52,848 nucleotides of DNA from an uncultured Geobacteraceae bacterium (GTDB lineage Bacteria > Desulfobacterota > Desulfuromonadia > Geobacterales > Pseudopelobacteraceae). Position 1 is the first letter of the stretch; every line of letters begins with the position of its first letter. This document shows, piece by piece, positions 17,756-25,425 of this stretch. The stretch lies in assembly GCA_903939115.1 (NCBI GenBank), contig CAJAFV010000019.1, positions 1 to 52,848 of the forward strand, read 5' to 3'. The position numbers and the translations under genes were made by a program. The notes below the pieces were generated by a model that worked only from the letters and a program-made list of their open reading frames with translations, ran no database searches and was not told the DNA's origin.

Positions 17756-18643
17756 ATGACTAAAAGCACTTCCCCCGGTATTTTGCTGATCCTGCTGGCC
17801 GCAATTCTCTGGGGCACCACGGGCACTTCCCAGGCCCTTGCGCCTTCAGGAGCACACCCGCTGACAGTCGGCGCCCTGCGTCTCGCTGCCGGTGGCGGAG
17901 CCCTGCTACTGCTTGCTCTGGCCCGAGGGCAGATCACCCGATCCTGTTTCAGGAATCCTCTCATCACCCTGTTGGCCGCGCTCCTTGTTGCCGCCTACCA
18001 ACTGGCTTTTTTCAAAGCGGTTGCAGTAACTGGAGTCGCCGTGGGCACCATGGTGGCAATCGGCAGCGGCCCGCTCTTTGCCGGACTGTTTTCCCTGCTG
18101 TTTCATGCAGAGCGTCCCGACCGCCGCTGGCTTATAGCGACGGCGCTGGCGGTTGCCGGACTACTGGTTCTTTTCATCCCTGCCCCCGGCAGTACCACAG
18201 AGGTGAAGACAACGGGTGTGCTCCTGGCGCTGGCGGCCGGCGCATCATACGCAGGCTACACTCTTGCGATCAAACGCCTGCTGCCGGGCAATTCATCTGA
18301 TGCCGTTATCGCCGTCGTATTCACGCTCGGCGGCGTTCTACTGCTGCCGTTTCTTTTCAGCTCTGATCTTGGCTGGGCTGTTACACCGGGAGGACTGCTT
18401 GTCATACTCCACCTGGGACTGGTCGCCACAGCGCTGGCATATCTGATTTTTGCCCGCGGCCTTCGTTCGGTTCCGGCAGTTCACGCAGTGACCCTGTCTC
18501 TTGCAGAACCGCTTACCGCAGCAGCTCTTGGCATCCTCGTTCTCAGGGAGAGTTTGACGCTGACAGCAGCGGCCGGCATGGGCCTGGTATTAGCCGGATT
18601 GGTGGTTCTGGGAACGACTCGCAGCAGAAAAGCGGCAAAGTGA
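17756..18643 (+). CDS. EamA/DMT-family permease
   Basis: Predicted inner-membrane metabolite exporter, 295 residues with about ten TM segments in two EamA repeats. The opening ILLILLAAILWGTTGTSQAL and the second-repeat opening GVLLALAAGASYAGYTLAIK are typical of the family. Start codon ATG at 17756 has only a weak Shine-Dalgarno; the promoter at 17678 supports it. It precedes livHMGF by about 120 bases, and cotranscription is possible. EamA proteins often export amino acids, so a link to the neighbouring uptake genes is plausible but is inference. Confidence 0.86.
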   Translation: MTKSTSPGILLILLAAILWGTTGTSQALAPSGAHPLTVGALRLAAGGGALLLLALARGQITRSCFRNPLITLLAALLVAAYQLAFFKAVAVTGVAVGTMVAIGSGPLFAGLFSLLFHAERPDRRWLIATALAVAGLLVLFIPAPGSTTEVKTTGVLLALAAGASYAGYTLAIKRLLPGNSSDAVIAVVFTLGGVLLLPFLFSSDLGWAVTPGGLLVILHLGLVATALAYLIFARGLRSVPAVHAVTLSLAEPLTAAALGILVLRESLTLTAAAGMGLVLAGLVVLGTTRSRKAAK

Positions 18644-18765
18644 CAGTATTTTGAATTTTCACGTCATCCGTATTGTTATTTCAGGAAAAAGTGTGTATTG
18701 TTCCGCATTTCCCGAATGAAAGAGCATCACAAGCAAGAGATTTACATCTTCAACGAGGAGCCCGC

Positions 18766-19641
18766 ATGTTTTTCCAGCAACTCATCAACGGCATCGCCCT
18801 GGGAAGCACCTATGCCCTGATTGCACTCGGCTATACCATGGTCTATGGCATCATAACGCTGATCAACTTTGCCCATGGCGAAATCTATATGGTCGGCGCA
18901 TTTGTCGGGCTCTTTGCGACTGCAATTCTCAAGGTTAATTTCTTTGTTGCCATGTTGATCGCCATGGTTGTCTGTATGCTGCTCGGTATGTTCATTGAGC
19001 GGATCGCATACCGCCCCCTGCGTAAATCTTCACGGTTGTCAGCTCTCATTTCAGCCATCGGTGTGTCGATCTTTCTTTCGACTCTTGCTCAGATGCTTTT
19101 CGGAGCCAATGCCAAGGGGTACCCGGAAGGTGTTTTTCCGGTTAAACAGATCACCATCGGTTCTGCGGAAATTTCAACCCTACAACTTCTCATTATCGCT
19201 ATATCAGCCGTCCTAATGATCTCTCTTGAGTTCATTGTCCATAAGACAAAAATCGGTAAAGCCATGCGGGCGACTTCAGAGGACTATAATACTGCGGCCC
19301 TGATGGGAATTAACGTCAACATGGTTATATCGTTCACTTTCGCGCTCGGCTCCGCACTGGCCGCCGCCGGAGGCGTCCTCGTCGGTCTCCTGTTTAACGC
19401 AGTCTCCTTCAACATGGGACTGATGGCCGGCCTGAAGGCCTTTGCTGCTGCAGTCCTCGGGGGAATCGGTTCAATCCCGGGCGCCATGCTTGGCGGTTTA
19501 CTGTTGGGAGTTACGGAAGTAGCCGGCGTTGCCTTCGGCTTTTCATCCTATCGCGATGCCATCGCGTTTGCGATCCTGGTACTGGTGCTGCTGGTTAAGC
19601 CGACCGGACTTTTGGGACGGAAGATTCAGAAGAAAGTGTAA
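18766..19641 (+). CDS. livH: Branched-chain amino-acid ABC permease LivH
   Basis: First membrane subunit of the high-affinity branched-chain amino-acid importer. The 291-residue product begins MFFQQLINGIALGSTYALIA, the usual LivH opening, and contains LINFAHGEIYMVGAFVG. The frame is open from 18673, but GAGGAG just before the ATG at 18766 and the family N-terminus fix the start. Followed by livM after 21 bases. The cognate binding protein is not adjacent; the LivK-like gene at 9478 is the nearest candidate. Confidence 0.95.
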   Translation: MFFQQLINGIALGSTYALIALGYTMVYGIITLINFAHGEIYMVGAFVGLFATAILKVNFFVAMLIAMVVCMLLGMFIERIAYRPLRKSSRLSALISAIGVSIFLSTLAQMLFGANAKGYPEGVFPVKQITIGSAEISTLQLLIIAISAVLMISLEFIVHKTKIGKAMRATSEDYNTAALMGINVNMVISFTFALGSALAAAGGVLVGLLFNAVSFNMGLMAGLKAFAAAVLGGIGSIPGAMLGGLLLGVTEVAGVAFGFSSYRDAIAFAILVLVLLVKPTGLLGRKIQKKV

Positions 19642-19662
19642 TTATCGAATTTGGAGTCATAC

Positions 19663-20616
19663 ATGGGTGATTTTTTACAACAACTGATCGGGTATATAAA
19701 CCCCTACTACCTGCAAATCATCGTCAACATCGGCATCGGCATAATACTGGCGCTCGGCCTGAATGTCGTTACCGGACTGACCGGCCAGCTATCCCTGGGA
19801 CACGCTGCTTTTATGAGCATCGGAGCCTTTACCAGTGCGGTGCTTACCATCAAGTTCGGCATGCCGTTCAGTCTCAACCTGCTGCTGACCGGTTTTATTA
19901 CCGCCGGCGTCGCCGCTCTGATCGGACTGCCTATTCTGCGTCTGACCGGCGATTACCTGGCCATCTGCACGCTTGGTTTTGCCGAAATAGTCAAGGTCGT
20001 CTTTCTGAATCTTGACGTCACCAACAAGGCGCTCGGACTAAGCGTACCGGCCGCAAATACGACAATTCCGATGCCTGTCGTCGTCTGGGTTGTCGTCCTG
20101 CTGACTATTGTCTGTGTCACCTTCATTCACAACTCCCGCTTCGGCAGGGCGCTTATGGCGGTCAGGGGCGACGAGATCGCTGCTGAAGCGATGGGTATCA
20201 ACGTCACCCGCTACAAAGTCCAGTCTTTTGCCCTCGGTGCCTTTATAGCCGGAGTCGGCGGCGGTCTGTACGCCCATTTCATGGGCTACATCAACCCCTC
20301 TGATTTTGGTTTTCTCAAATCAGTCGATATTCTCAGCATGGTTGTCCTTGGCGGTCTGGGCAGTATTACCGGCAGTGTTATCGGCGCAACGATACTGTCA
20401 GCGGCACCGGAATTTTTACGCTTCATGGCAAACTATCGTATGCTGGTCTACGGCGGCCTGCTGGTCTGCATGATGATTTTCCGTCCTAATGGTCTGATGG
20501 GCGGCACTAGCTTCACTGACATGGTACTTCGTGCGCTCGGACGTAAACCGCGCCTGAAAATAATTATGGAACAAAAAAAATCAGAGATATCGAGACCCGG
20601 CAATGGCGATACTTGA
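19663..20616 (+). CDS. livM: Branched-chain amino-acid ABC permease LivM
   Basis: Second membrane subunit. 317 residues from the ATG at 19663, with GGAG ten bases upstream; the frame could start at a TTG at 19651 but that is less likely. Hallmarks are LALGLNVVTGLTGQLSLGHA near residue 30 and the loop GDEIAAEAMGINVTRYKVQS. The last ~30 residues are basic and cytoplasmic. The stop lies inside livG (14-base overlap), so translation is probably coupled. Confidence 0.95.
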   Translation: MGDFLQQLIGYINPYYLQIIVNIGIGIILALGLNVVTGLTGQLSLGHAAFMSIGAFTSAVLTIKFGMPFSLNLLLTGFITAGVAALIGLPILRLTGDYLAICTLGFAEIVKVVFLNLDVTNKALGLSVPAANTTIPMPVVVWVVVLLTIVCVTFIHNSRFGRALMAVRGDEIAAEAMGINVTRYKVQSFALGAFIAGVGGGLYAHFMGYINPSDFGFLKSVDILSMVVLGGLGSITGSVIGATILSAAPEFLRFMANYRMLVYGGLLVCMMIFRPNGLMGGTSFTDMVLRALGRKPRLKIIMEQKKSEISRPGNGDT

Positions 20617-21382
20617 ACTAAATAATGTAACTATCAAATTTGGCGGCCTCGTGGCGGTCAACGACGTCAACCTGAAAGTCGAAGAAGGCACGATCCAGGC
20701 TCTCATCGGCCCGAACGGCGCCGGCAAGAGCACGCTCTTCAACTTGATAACCGGCATATATACCCCTACCAGCGGCTCAATATCTTTCAAGGGCAACTCC
20801 GTTAGCGGGACGCCGACTTTCAAGATAGCCGCCGCCGGAATAGGCCGAACCTTTCAGAACATCCGGCTGTTCACCGATTTAACGGTGCTGGATAACGTCC
20901 TGATCGGCGCCCATAGTCGCGGCAGATGGAATCTGGCCGGCGCTCTGATGAAGCTAACCCCCTGGGTACAAAAAGAAGAGGGCGAATTGCTCGATCTGGC
21001 CAGAGAGTGCCTGCAGATGGTCGACCTCACCTATCGTGCGTTTGAACTGTCAGGCAATCTCCCCTATGGTGAGCAGCGCCGCCTGGAAATTGCCCGGGCA
21101 CTGGCGCTTAAACCGGCGATTATTCTGCTTGACGAACCGGCTGCGGGGATGAACCCGCAGGAAAAATCCGAGCTGATGGCGATGATCAAGCGCATCCGTG
21201 CTACCGGCATCACTGTTTTTCTGGTTGAACATGACATGAAGTTCGTTATGGGAATTTCGGACCGGATTGCCGTCCTTGATTACGGCGAGAAAATTGCCGA
21301 AGGCCTGCCCGAAGAGATCAGACAGAACCCCAAAGTTATTGAAGCATATCTCGGAAAGGGGGCTGGCGATGCTCACGCTTGA
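20603..21382 (+). CDS. livG: Branched-chain amino-acid ABC ATPase LivG
   Basis: ATPase subunit of the importer, 259 residues. Walker A is GPNGAGKST near residue 38. The LivG-specific insert IGRTFQNIRLFTDLTVLDNV follows, then LPYGEQRRLEIARAL as signature, Walker B IILLDEPAAGMNP and VFLVEHDMKFVM. The C-terminus PKVIEAYLGKG is typical of LivG. Overlaps both livM and livF by 14 bases. Confidence 0.96.
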   Translation: MAILELNNVTIKFGGLVAVNDVNLKVEEGTIQALIGPNGAGKSTLFNLITGIYTPTSGSISFKGNSVSGTPTFKIAAAGIGRTFQNIRLFTDLTVLDNVLIGAHSRGRWNLAGALMKLTPWVQKEEGELLDLARECLQMVDLTYRAFELSGNLPYGEQRRLEIARALALKPAIILLDEPAAGMNPQEKSELMAMIKRIRATGITVFLVEHDMKFVMGISDRIAVLDYGEKIAEGLPEEIRQNPKVIEAYLGKGAGDAHA

Positions 21383-22073
21383 TAAACTCTATGTTAATTA
21401 CGGTGCCATCAATGCACTGAAAAGCATTTCATGCCGCGTCGATCAGGGCGAGATTGTCGCACTGATCGGGGCCAACGGCGCCGGCAAGACGACAATACTC
21501 AACGCTATATCCGGCATCGTCCCGACTCTTTCCGGCTCGGTTACGTTTCTGGGTGAAACGATTACCACCATTCCTCCGCACGAAATCGTTAAACGCGGGA
21601 TATCTCAGGTTCCCGAGGGACGCCGGGTCTTTGCCAATATGTCTGTTCTCGAAAACCTTGAAATGGGCGCCTACATTCGCAATGACAAGAGTGCCATCCT
21701 TGAAGAGATCGACCAGGTTTTTGTCCGCTTCCCGCGACTGCTTGAGCGAAAAAAACAGCTGGCCAAAACCCTCTCCGGCGGTGAGCAGCAGATGCTCGCC
21801 ATGGGACGGGCCCTGATGTCACGCCCCAAACTGCTGCTGCTTGACGAGCCGTCAATGGGACTTGCGCCGATGCTGGTTGCGCAGATTTTTGCCATCATTC
21901 AGGAAATCAACGCCAGCGGCACGACAATCATGCTGGTCGAACAGAATGCCAATATGGCACTCTCGATTGCCCATCGCGCCTACGTCCTTGAGACAGGTGA
22001 AGTCGTGCTGCAGGGCGACGCCAAAGAACTGGCGGCCAATCCGGAAGTCCGCAAAGCGTATCTTGGTGAATAA
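21369..22073 (+). CDS. livF: Branched-chain amino-acid ABC ATPase LivF
   Basis: Second ATPase subunit, 234 residues. It starts MLTLDKLYVNYGAINALKSI at 21369; the upstream open frame is only the livG gene in another phase. Motifs: Walker A GANGAGKTT, VPEGRRVFANMSVLENLEMG, signature LSGGEQQMLAMGRAL, Walker B LLLLDEPSMGLAP and IMLVEQNANMAL. Ends with VRKAYLGE as usual. Last gene of livHMGF; the next EamA gene follows after 14 bases and may be cotranscribed. Confidence 0.96.
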   Translation: MLTLDKLYVNYGAINALKSISCRVDQGEIVALIGANGAGKTTILNAISGIVPTLSGSVTFLGETITTIPPHEIVKRGISQVPEGRRVFANMSVLENLEMGAYIRNDKSAILEEIDQVFVRFPRLLERKKQLAKTLSGGEQQMLAMGRALMSRPKLLLLDEPSMGLAPMLVAQIFAIIQEINASGTTIMLVEQNANMALSIAHRAYVLETGEVVLQGDAKELAANPEVRKAYLGE

Positions 22074-22087
22074 TCAGGAATATATCC

Positions 22088-23008
22088 GTGAATAATAAAC
22101 CGATCGTAAACCCCTACCTGGCGGTGCTGGTAGGGGTTTTTGCCGTTTCATTCTCCGCACTTTTCGTACGACTCACGACCGCACCGGCCCTGATAATAGC
22201 AACGTATCGCCTGCTTTTTACATTCCTTATTCTGTCTCCGTACGCGCTGTTTCGCCACCGTTCCGACCTTCTGGCCCTTTCCTGGAAACAGCGCGGTCTT
22301 GCAGCAGCCAGCGGGGTCTGTCTGGCAATGCATCTTGTTACCTGGTTTATCTCGCTCCGCTACACCTCTATTGCCAGTTCGGTCGTACTGGTCACCACAC
22401 AACCGGTATTCGTGGTTATCGGCTCCTGGATTTTTTTCAGAGAGCGGGTCAGTCGCCTGGCGATGCTGGGAGGTGCGCTGGCACTCGGCGGCAGCGTTAT
22501 TATCGGAGCAGCAGATTTTCAGATCGGCAGGGAGGCACTGATCGGCGATCTGCTGGCACTGTCAGCGGCAATCCTTGTTTCAGGATACCTGTTGATCGGC
22601 CGGCGGCTGCGGGGCGGCATCTCGCTGCCGGTCTACACGTTTTACACTTACGGCAGCAGCGCTTTGGTATTGGTATGTGCGAGTCTTGCCACCAGCACCC
22701 CGTTTGCCCCCTATCCTCCTCGCGACTGGATTGTTTTTCTGGCGCTGGCGCTGGTCTGCACCGTCATCGGCCACACAGTCTTTAACTGGGTGTTGCGCTA
22801 TGTCCAGGCCTCAGTCGTGTCGGTCAGCGTCTTAGGCGAACCGCTAGGGGCCATTTTGTGGGCTTCGATCTTTTTACGTGAATATCCGACCGTACGTCAG
22901 GCTATCGGCGCCGGTTTTATCTTTGGGGGCCTGTTTATCTTTACCCGCTTTTCAACGAGTACATTAAAGGTGCCAGCTTCAACTCACGGCGCACCCAAGG
23001 AATGCTGA
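22088..23008 (+). CDS. EamA/DMT-family permease
   Basis: 306-residue predicted exporter with two EamA repeats: YLAVLVGVFAVSFSALFVRL at the N-terminus, and the second repeat starting LIGDLLALSAAILVSGYLLI. It begins at a GTG (22088) 14 bases after livF with only a short AGGA ahead, and overlaps the next gene by seven bases. The tight spacing suggests it belongs to the liv transcription unit. Substrate unknown. Confidence 0.86.
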   Translation: MNNKPIVNPYLAVLVGVFAVSFSALFVRLTTAPALIIATYRLLFTFLILSPYALFRHRSDLLALSWKQRGLAAASGVCLAMHLVTWFISLRYTSIASSVVLVTTQPVFVVIGSWIFFRERVSRLAMLGGALALGGSVIIGAADFQIGREALIGDLLALSAAILVSGYLLIGRRLRGGISLPVYTFYTYGSSALVLVCASLATSTPFAPYPPRDWIVFLALALVCTVIGHTVFNWVLRYVQASVVSVSVLGEPLGAILWASIFLREYPTVRQAIGAGFIFGGLFIFTRFSTSTLKVPASTHGAPKEC

Positions 23009-23916
23009 AGGTGTCTGAATCGGAAAAACAGCACAGTACCGCAGGACTTGGCTATGGCATTCTGGCCTATCTGATCTGGGGGTTTTTCCCGGTCTACTTC
23101 AAAACAGTGACCACTGTCCCGGCCTTGCAGGTTGTCAGTCACCGGATCGTCTGGTCTGTCCTGTTTCTGTCGTTGATTCTACTCTCGCGTGGGCGGTGGG
23201 GTGCCATAACTGATGCTTTTCGAGACAGGCGCGTTGTCGTACTTCTGACCTCATCGGCACTTCTGATTGCGACAAACTGGCTGGTATTTATAATTGCGGT
23301 CGGCCATTCTCAAGTAATTCAGTCGAGTCTTGGCTACTTCATAACCCCATTTGTCAGCGTACTGCTCGGTGTTATTTTTTTACAGGAACGCCTCAGTCGG
23401 CTGCAGATAATCAGCCTTTTTCTGGCAGCTGCCGGGGTTGTGCTGCTGACTGCTCACTACGGCCGCTTTCCCTGGGTATCACTGATCCTCGCGGTAACGT
23501 TTGGTTCCTACGGCCTGTTTCGCAAGGTCGTTACCGTTGATTCCATCACCGGACTGACCGTAGAGACGCTGCTGCTTTCACCTTTTGCGCTCGGGTATCT
23601 TGTCTATGTCTCTCTGAACGGAACCGGCAGTTTCCCCGGGCAGGCTCTGCAAACCAATTTTTTTCTGGTATTTGCCGGTGTAGCGACTTCTGTTCCGCTA
23701 CTGCTCTTCGCCTCGGCCGCTCGCCGTCTGCGCCTCGCTACTATCGGTTTTCTGCAGTACATAACACCCACCATGCACTTCCTGCTTGCCGTTCTGCTCT
23801 ACAAGGAACCGTTTACTCAGGCGCACCTTACCTGTTTTATCCTTATCTGGGCCGGACTCTGCTGTTATTCGTATGATGCCTGGCGGAGAATACAGGCTGC
23901 CAGGCTGAACAACTGA
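23002..23916 (+). CDS. rarD: EamA-family permease RarD
   Basis: 304-residue member of the RarD subgroup of EamA proteins. The N-terminus GLGYGILAYLIWGFFPVYFK and the segment VVSHRIVWSVLFLSLI are typical. Also characteristic are NWLVFIIAVGHSQVIQSSLGYFITPFVSVLLG (given here only as a region near residue 90-125) and a C-terminal FLQYITPTMHFLLAVLLYKE. The ATG at 23002 has only AAGGA directly ahead; a GTG at 23011 is possible. RarD was named for chloramphenicol sensitivity in Pseudomonas; its physiological substrate is uncertain. Confidence 0.88.
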   Translation: MLKVSESEKQHSTAGLGYGILAYLIWGFFPVYFKTVTTVPALQVVSHRIVWSVLFLSLILLSRGRWGAITDAFRDRRVVVLLTSSALLIATNWLVFIIAVGHSQVIQSSLGYFITPFVSVLLGVIFLQERLSRLQIISLFLAAAGVVLLTAHYGRFPWVSLILAVTFGSYGLFRKVVTVDSITGLTVETLLLSPFALGYLVYVSLNGTGSFPGQALQTNFFLVFAGVATSVPLLLFASAARRLRLATIGFLQYITPTMHFLLAVLLYKEPFTQAHLTCFILIWAGLCCYSYDAWRRIQAARLNN

Positions 23917-23962
23917 TAAATTACTGGATTCGGACGAGATCAAATGGTACCATACGTGCTAC

Positions 23963-23986
23963 GTAAGTGGTAGGTGGTAAGTAGTA
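23963..23986 (+). promoter_or_regulatory. Possible operator of the toxin-antitoxin pair
   Basis: Two 10-base direct repeats, GTAAGTGGTA (23963-23972) and GTAAGTAGTA (23977-23986), differ at one base and start 14 bases apart, just ahead of the antitoxin RBS. Such repeats fit autorepression by a ribbon-helix-helix antitoxin. Inference only. Confidence 0.35.
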
Positions 23987-24002
23987 CGGCAGGAGGAATA
24001 TC

Positions 24003-24233
24003 ATGCAAAAAAAACTGACCATATCTTTAAATGAACTGGTGTACGACGAGTTATGTCGTGTTATTGGCCGGGGAAATATCAGCAAATTCATTGAAAACCT
24101 CGTCAAACCTCAGCTTAAGAGGAATGACCTTGATGCCGCATATAGCGAGATGGCGGCTGACTCGGTTAGAGAAAATGAGGCACTGGAATGGTCGAATGCT
24201 GTTATCGGAGATGGTGCCAATGAAAAGAGGTGA
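24003..24233 (+). CDS. Antitoxin, probable ribbon-helix-helix type (MazE-like)
   Basis: 76-residue acidic/basic protein beginning MQKKLTISLNELVYDELCRV, which fits a ribbon-helix-helix DNA-binding fold, then NISKFIENLVKPQL and an acidic C-terminal tail (ENEALEWSNAVIGDG) suited to toxin binding. AGGAGGAAT precedes the ATG. The stop overlaps the MazF-like toxin gene by 14 bases. Its pairing with a recognisable toxin is the main support for the call. Confidence 0.8.
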   Translation: MQKKLTISLNELVYDELCRVIGRGNISKFIENLVKPQLKRNDLDAAYSEMAADSVRENEALEWSNAVIGDGANEKR

Positions 24234-24546
24234 AGTCTGGTGGGTAAATTTTGAGCCCTCGGTTGGTTCTGAAACGAGAAAGATAAGACCGGCAGTCATC
24301 ATTAGCAACGACTCCTCCAATGCCCATCTAAATCGCGTTCAAGTCGTCCCCCTTACCAGCAACACCGGTAAATGCTATCCAAGCGAAGCGGTTGTTACAT
24401 TTAATAACGCTGAAAACAAGGCCATGGCCGACCAGATTGCCACGGTAGACAAACAGCGGCTTCAGAATTGTGCCGGTAGCATCAGCAACAAGGATATCAA
24501 GCAGGTGGAGCGGGCTATAAAGGTTCAGCTCGGCTTGCCGTTGTAA
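24220..24546 (+). CDS. MazF/PemK-family endoribonuclease toxin
   Basis: 108-residue toxin predicted to cleave mRNA. It begins MKRGEVWWVNFEPSVGSETR, with the conserved RPAVIISND segment and VQVVPLTSNTG, as in MazF/PemK. The frame is open far upstream, but GGAG eight bases before the ATG at 24220, the overlap with the antitoxin and the family N-terminus fix the start. All expected core motifs are present, so it is probably active. Cut-site specificity cannot be predicted. Confidence 0.92.
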   Translation: MKRGEVWWVNFEPSVGSETRKIRPAVIISNDSSNAHLNRVQVVPLTSNTGKCYPSEAVVTFNNAENKAMADQIATVDKQRLQNCAGSISNKDIKQVERAIKVQLGLPL

Positions 24547-24549
24547 TGC

Positions 24550-25266
24550 TTACGCCGCCCCTTTTTGTTCCATGTAACTATTGAAACGTCTGACGTGAGA
24601 TTGAGCAACGCTCCGCGCCTTGTCACAATCGCGGGACGTTATCGCGGCGACAATGTCGTGGAGATCCGCAAGATTTTCCTTTAACAGGGCCTTGTTGCGC
24701 GGCAGATATTTTACATAGTAGGTATGAATATTGACGTACAGACTCTGCAGAACTGTTAAAAACAGCAGATTGCCGCTCATCCGGGCCAGGGCAAGATGCA
24801 GCTGTTCATCGGTACGAATAAACGCATCCCATCCCGAACGTCCCTGATTGAGATTACTTTCCGCCTCAACAAGAAGCCCTTTCAGCGTAGCCATATCACC
24901 CTCTCCTGCCCGCTGCGCCGCCAGTGCGGCCACGCCCCCCTCCATCTCTTCACGAAATTCGGCGAGGTCATTCAGTGACACGGCACAGTTCCTGATCAGC
25001 AACCCCAGATTATCACTGAGAGTGTCGCTATTGACTTCACGCACCATCGAACCACCGGTTACGCCGGTCCTGATTTCGATCAACCCCTTCTGTTCCAGCA
25101 CCCGCAACGCCTCACGCAGGGTACCCCGACTGATACCGAACCGCTCTTTCAATTCACGTTCCGCCGGAAGCAGATCTCCTGCTTTTAAGGTTCCAGCCAT
25201 GATCGCTTCTTGAATCTGGTCGACAACATCCTGATACGCCTTACTCTGCTTTACCTGTTTAAACAT
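24550..25266 (-). CDS. FadR-subfamily GntR transcriptional regulator, probable regulator of putA
   Basis: 238-residue DNA-binding protein. Its winged helix spans residues ~5-75 (SKAYQDVVDQIQEAIMAGTL, LPAERELKERFGISRGTLRE), followed by an FCD ligand-binding domain (EFREEMEGGVAALAAQRA; later HDIVAAITSRDCDKARSVAQ). The start at 25266 follows AAGGGGG; the longer open frame to 25575 runs across the promoter region and is rejected. It is divergent from putA, and the palindrome between them matches the FadR-type TGGTNNNACCA pattern. The ligand might be proline or an intermediate; that is inference. Confidence 0.88.
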   Translation of the reverse strand: MFKQVKQSKAYQDVVDQIQEAIMAGTLKAGDLLPAERELKERFGISRGTLREALRVLEQKGLIEIRTGVTGGSMVREVNSDTLSDNLGLLIRNCAVSLNDLAEFREEMEGGVAALAAQRAGEGDMATLKGLLVEAESNLNQGRSGWDAFIRTDEQLHLALARMSGNLLFLTVLQSLYVNIHTYYVKYLPRNKALLKENLADLHDIVAAITSRDCDKARSVAQSHVRRFNSYMEQKGAA

Positions 25267-25339
25267 AGCGGCCCCCTTTTCAATGGTTACACCTTTATAC
25301 CACTGCCTACACCCCCATACAACTGTTAGCAGGAAACTA

Positions 25340-25379
25340 TTGACAAGTACAGTTTTTTGATCTAATGGTTTAACCATTA
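25340..25379 (+). promoter_or_regulatory. putA promoter with FadR-type operator
   Basis: TTGACA at 25340-25345 and TCTAAT at 25361-25366 (15-base spacer) form a plausible promoter. A perfect 17-base palindrome TAATGGTTTAACCATTA occupies 25363-25379, overlapping the -10 box and start site. Its TGGT-TTA-ACCA core fits the operator pattern of FadR-subfamily regulators, and such a regulator is encoded divergently. Confidence 0.75.
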
Positions 25380-25425
25380 ACACAATAAGTTTCCTTATTG
25401 ATTTCACACACCGAAAGGAACCGTC

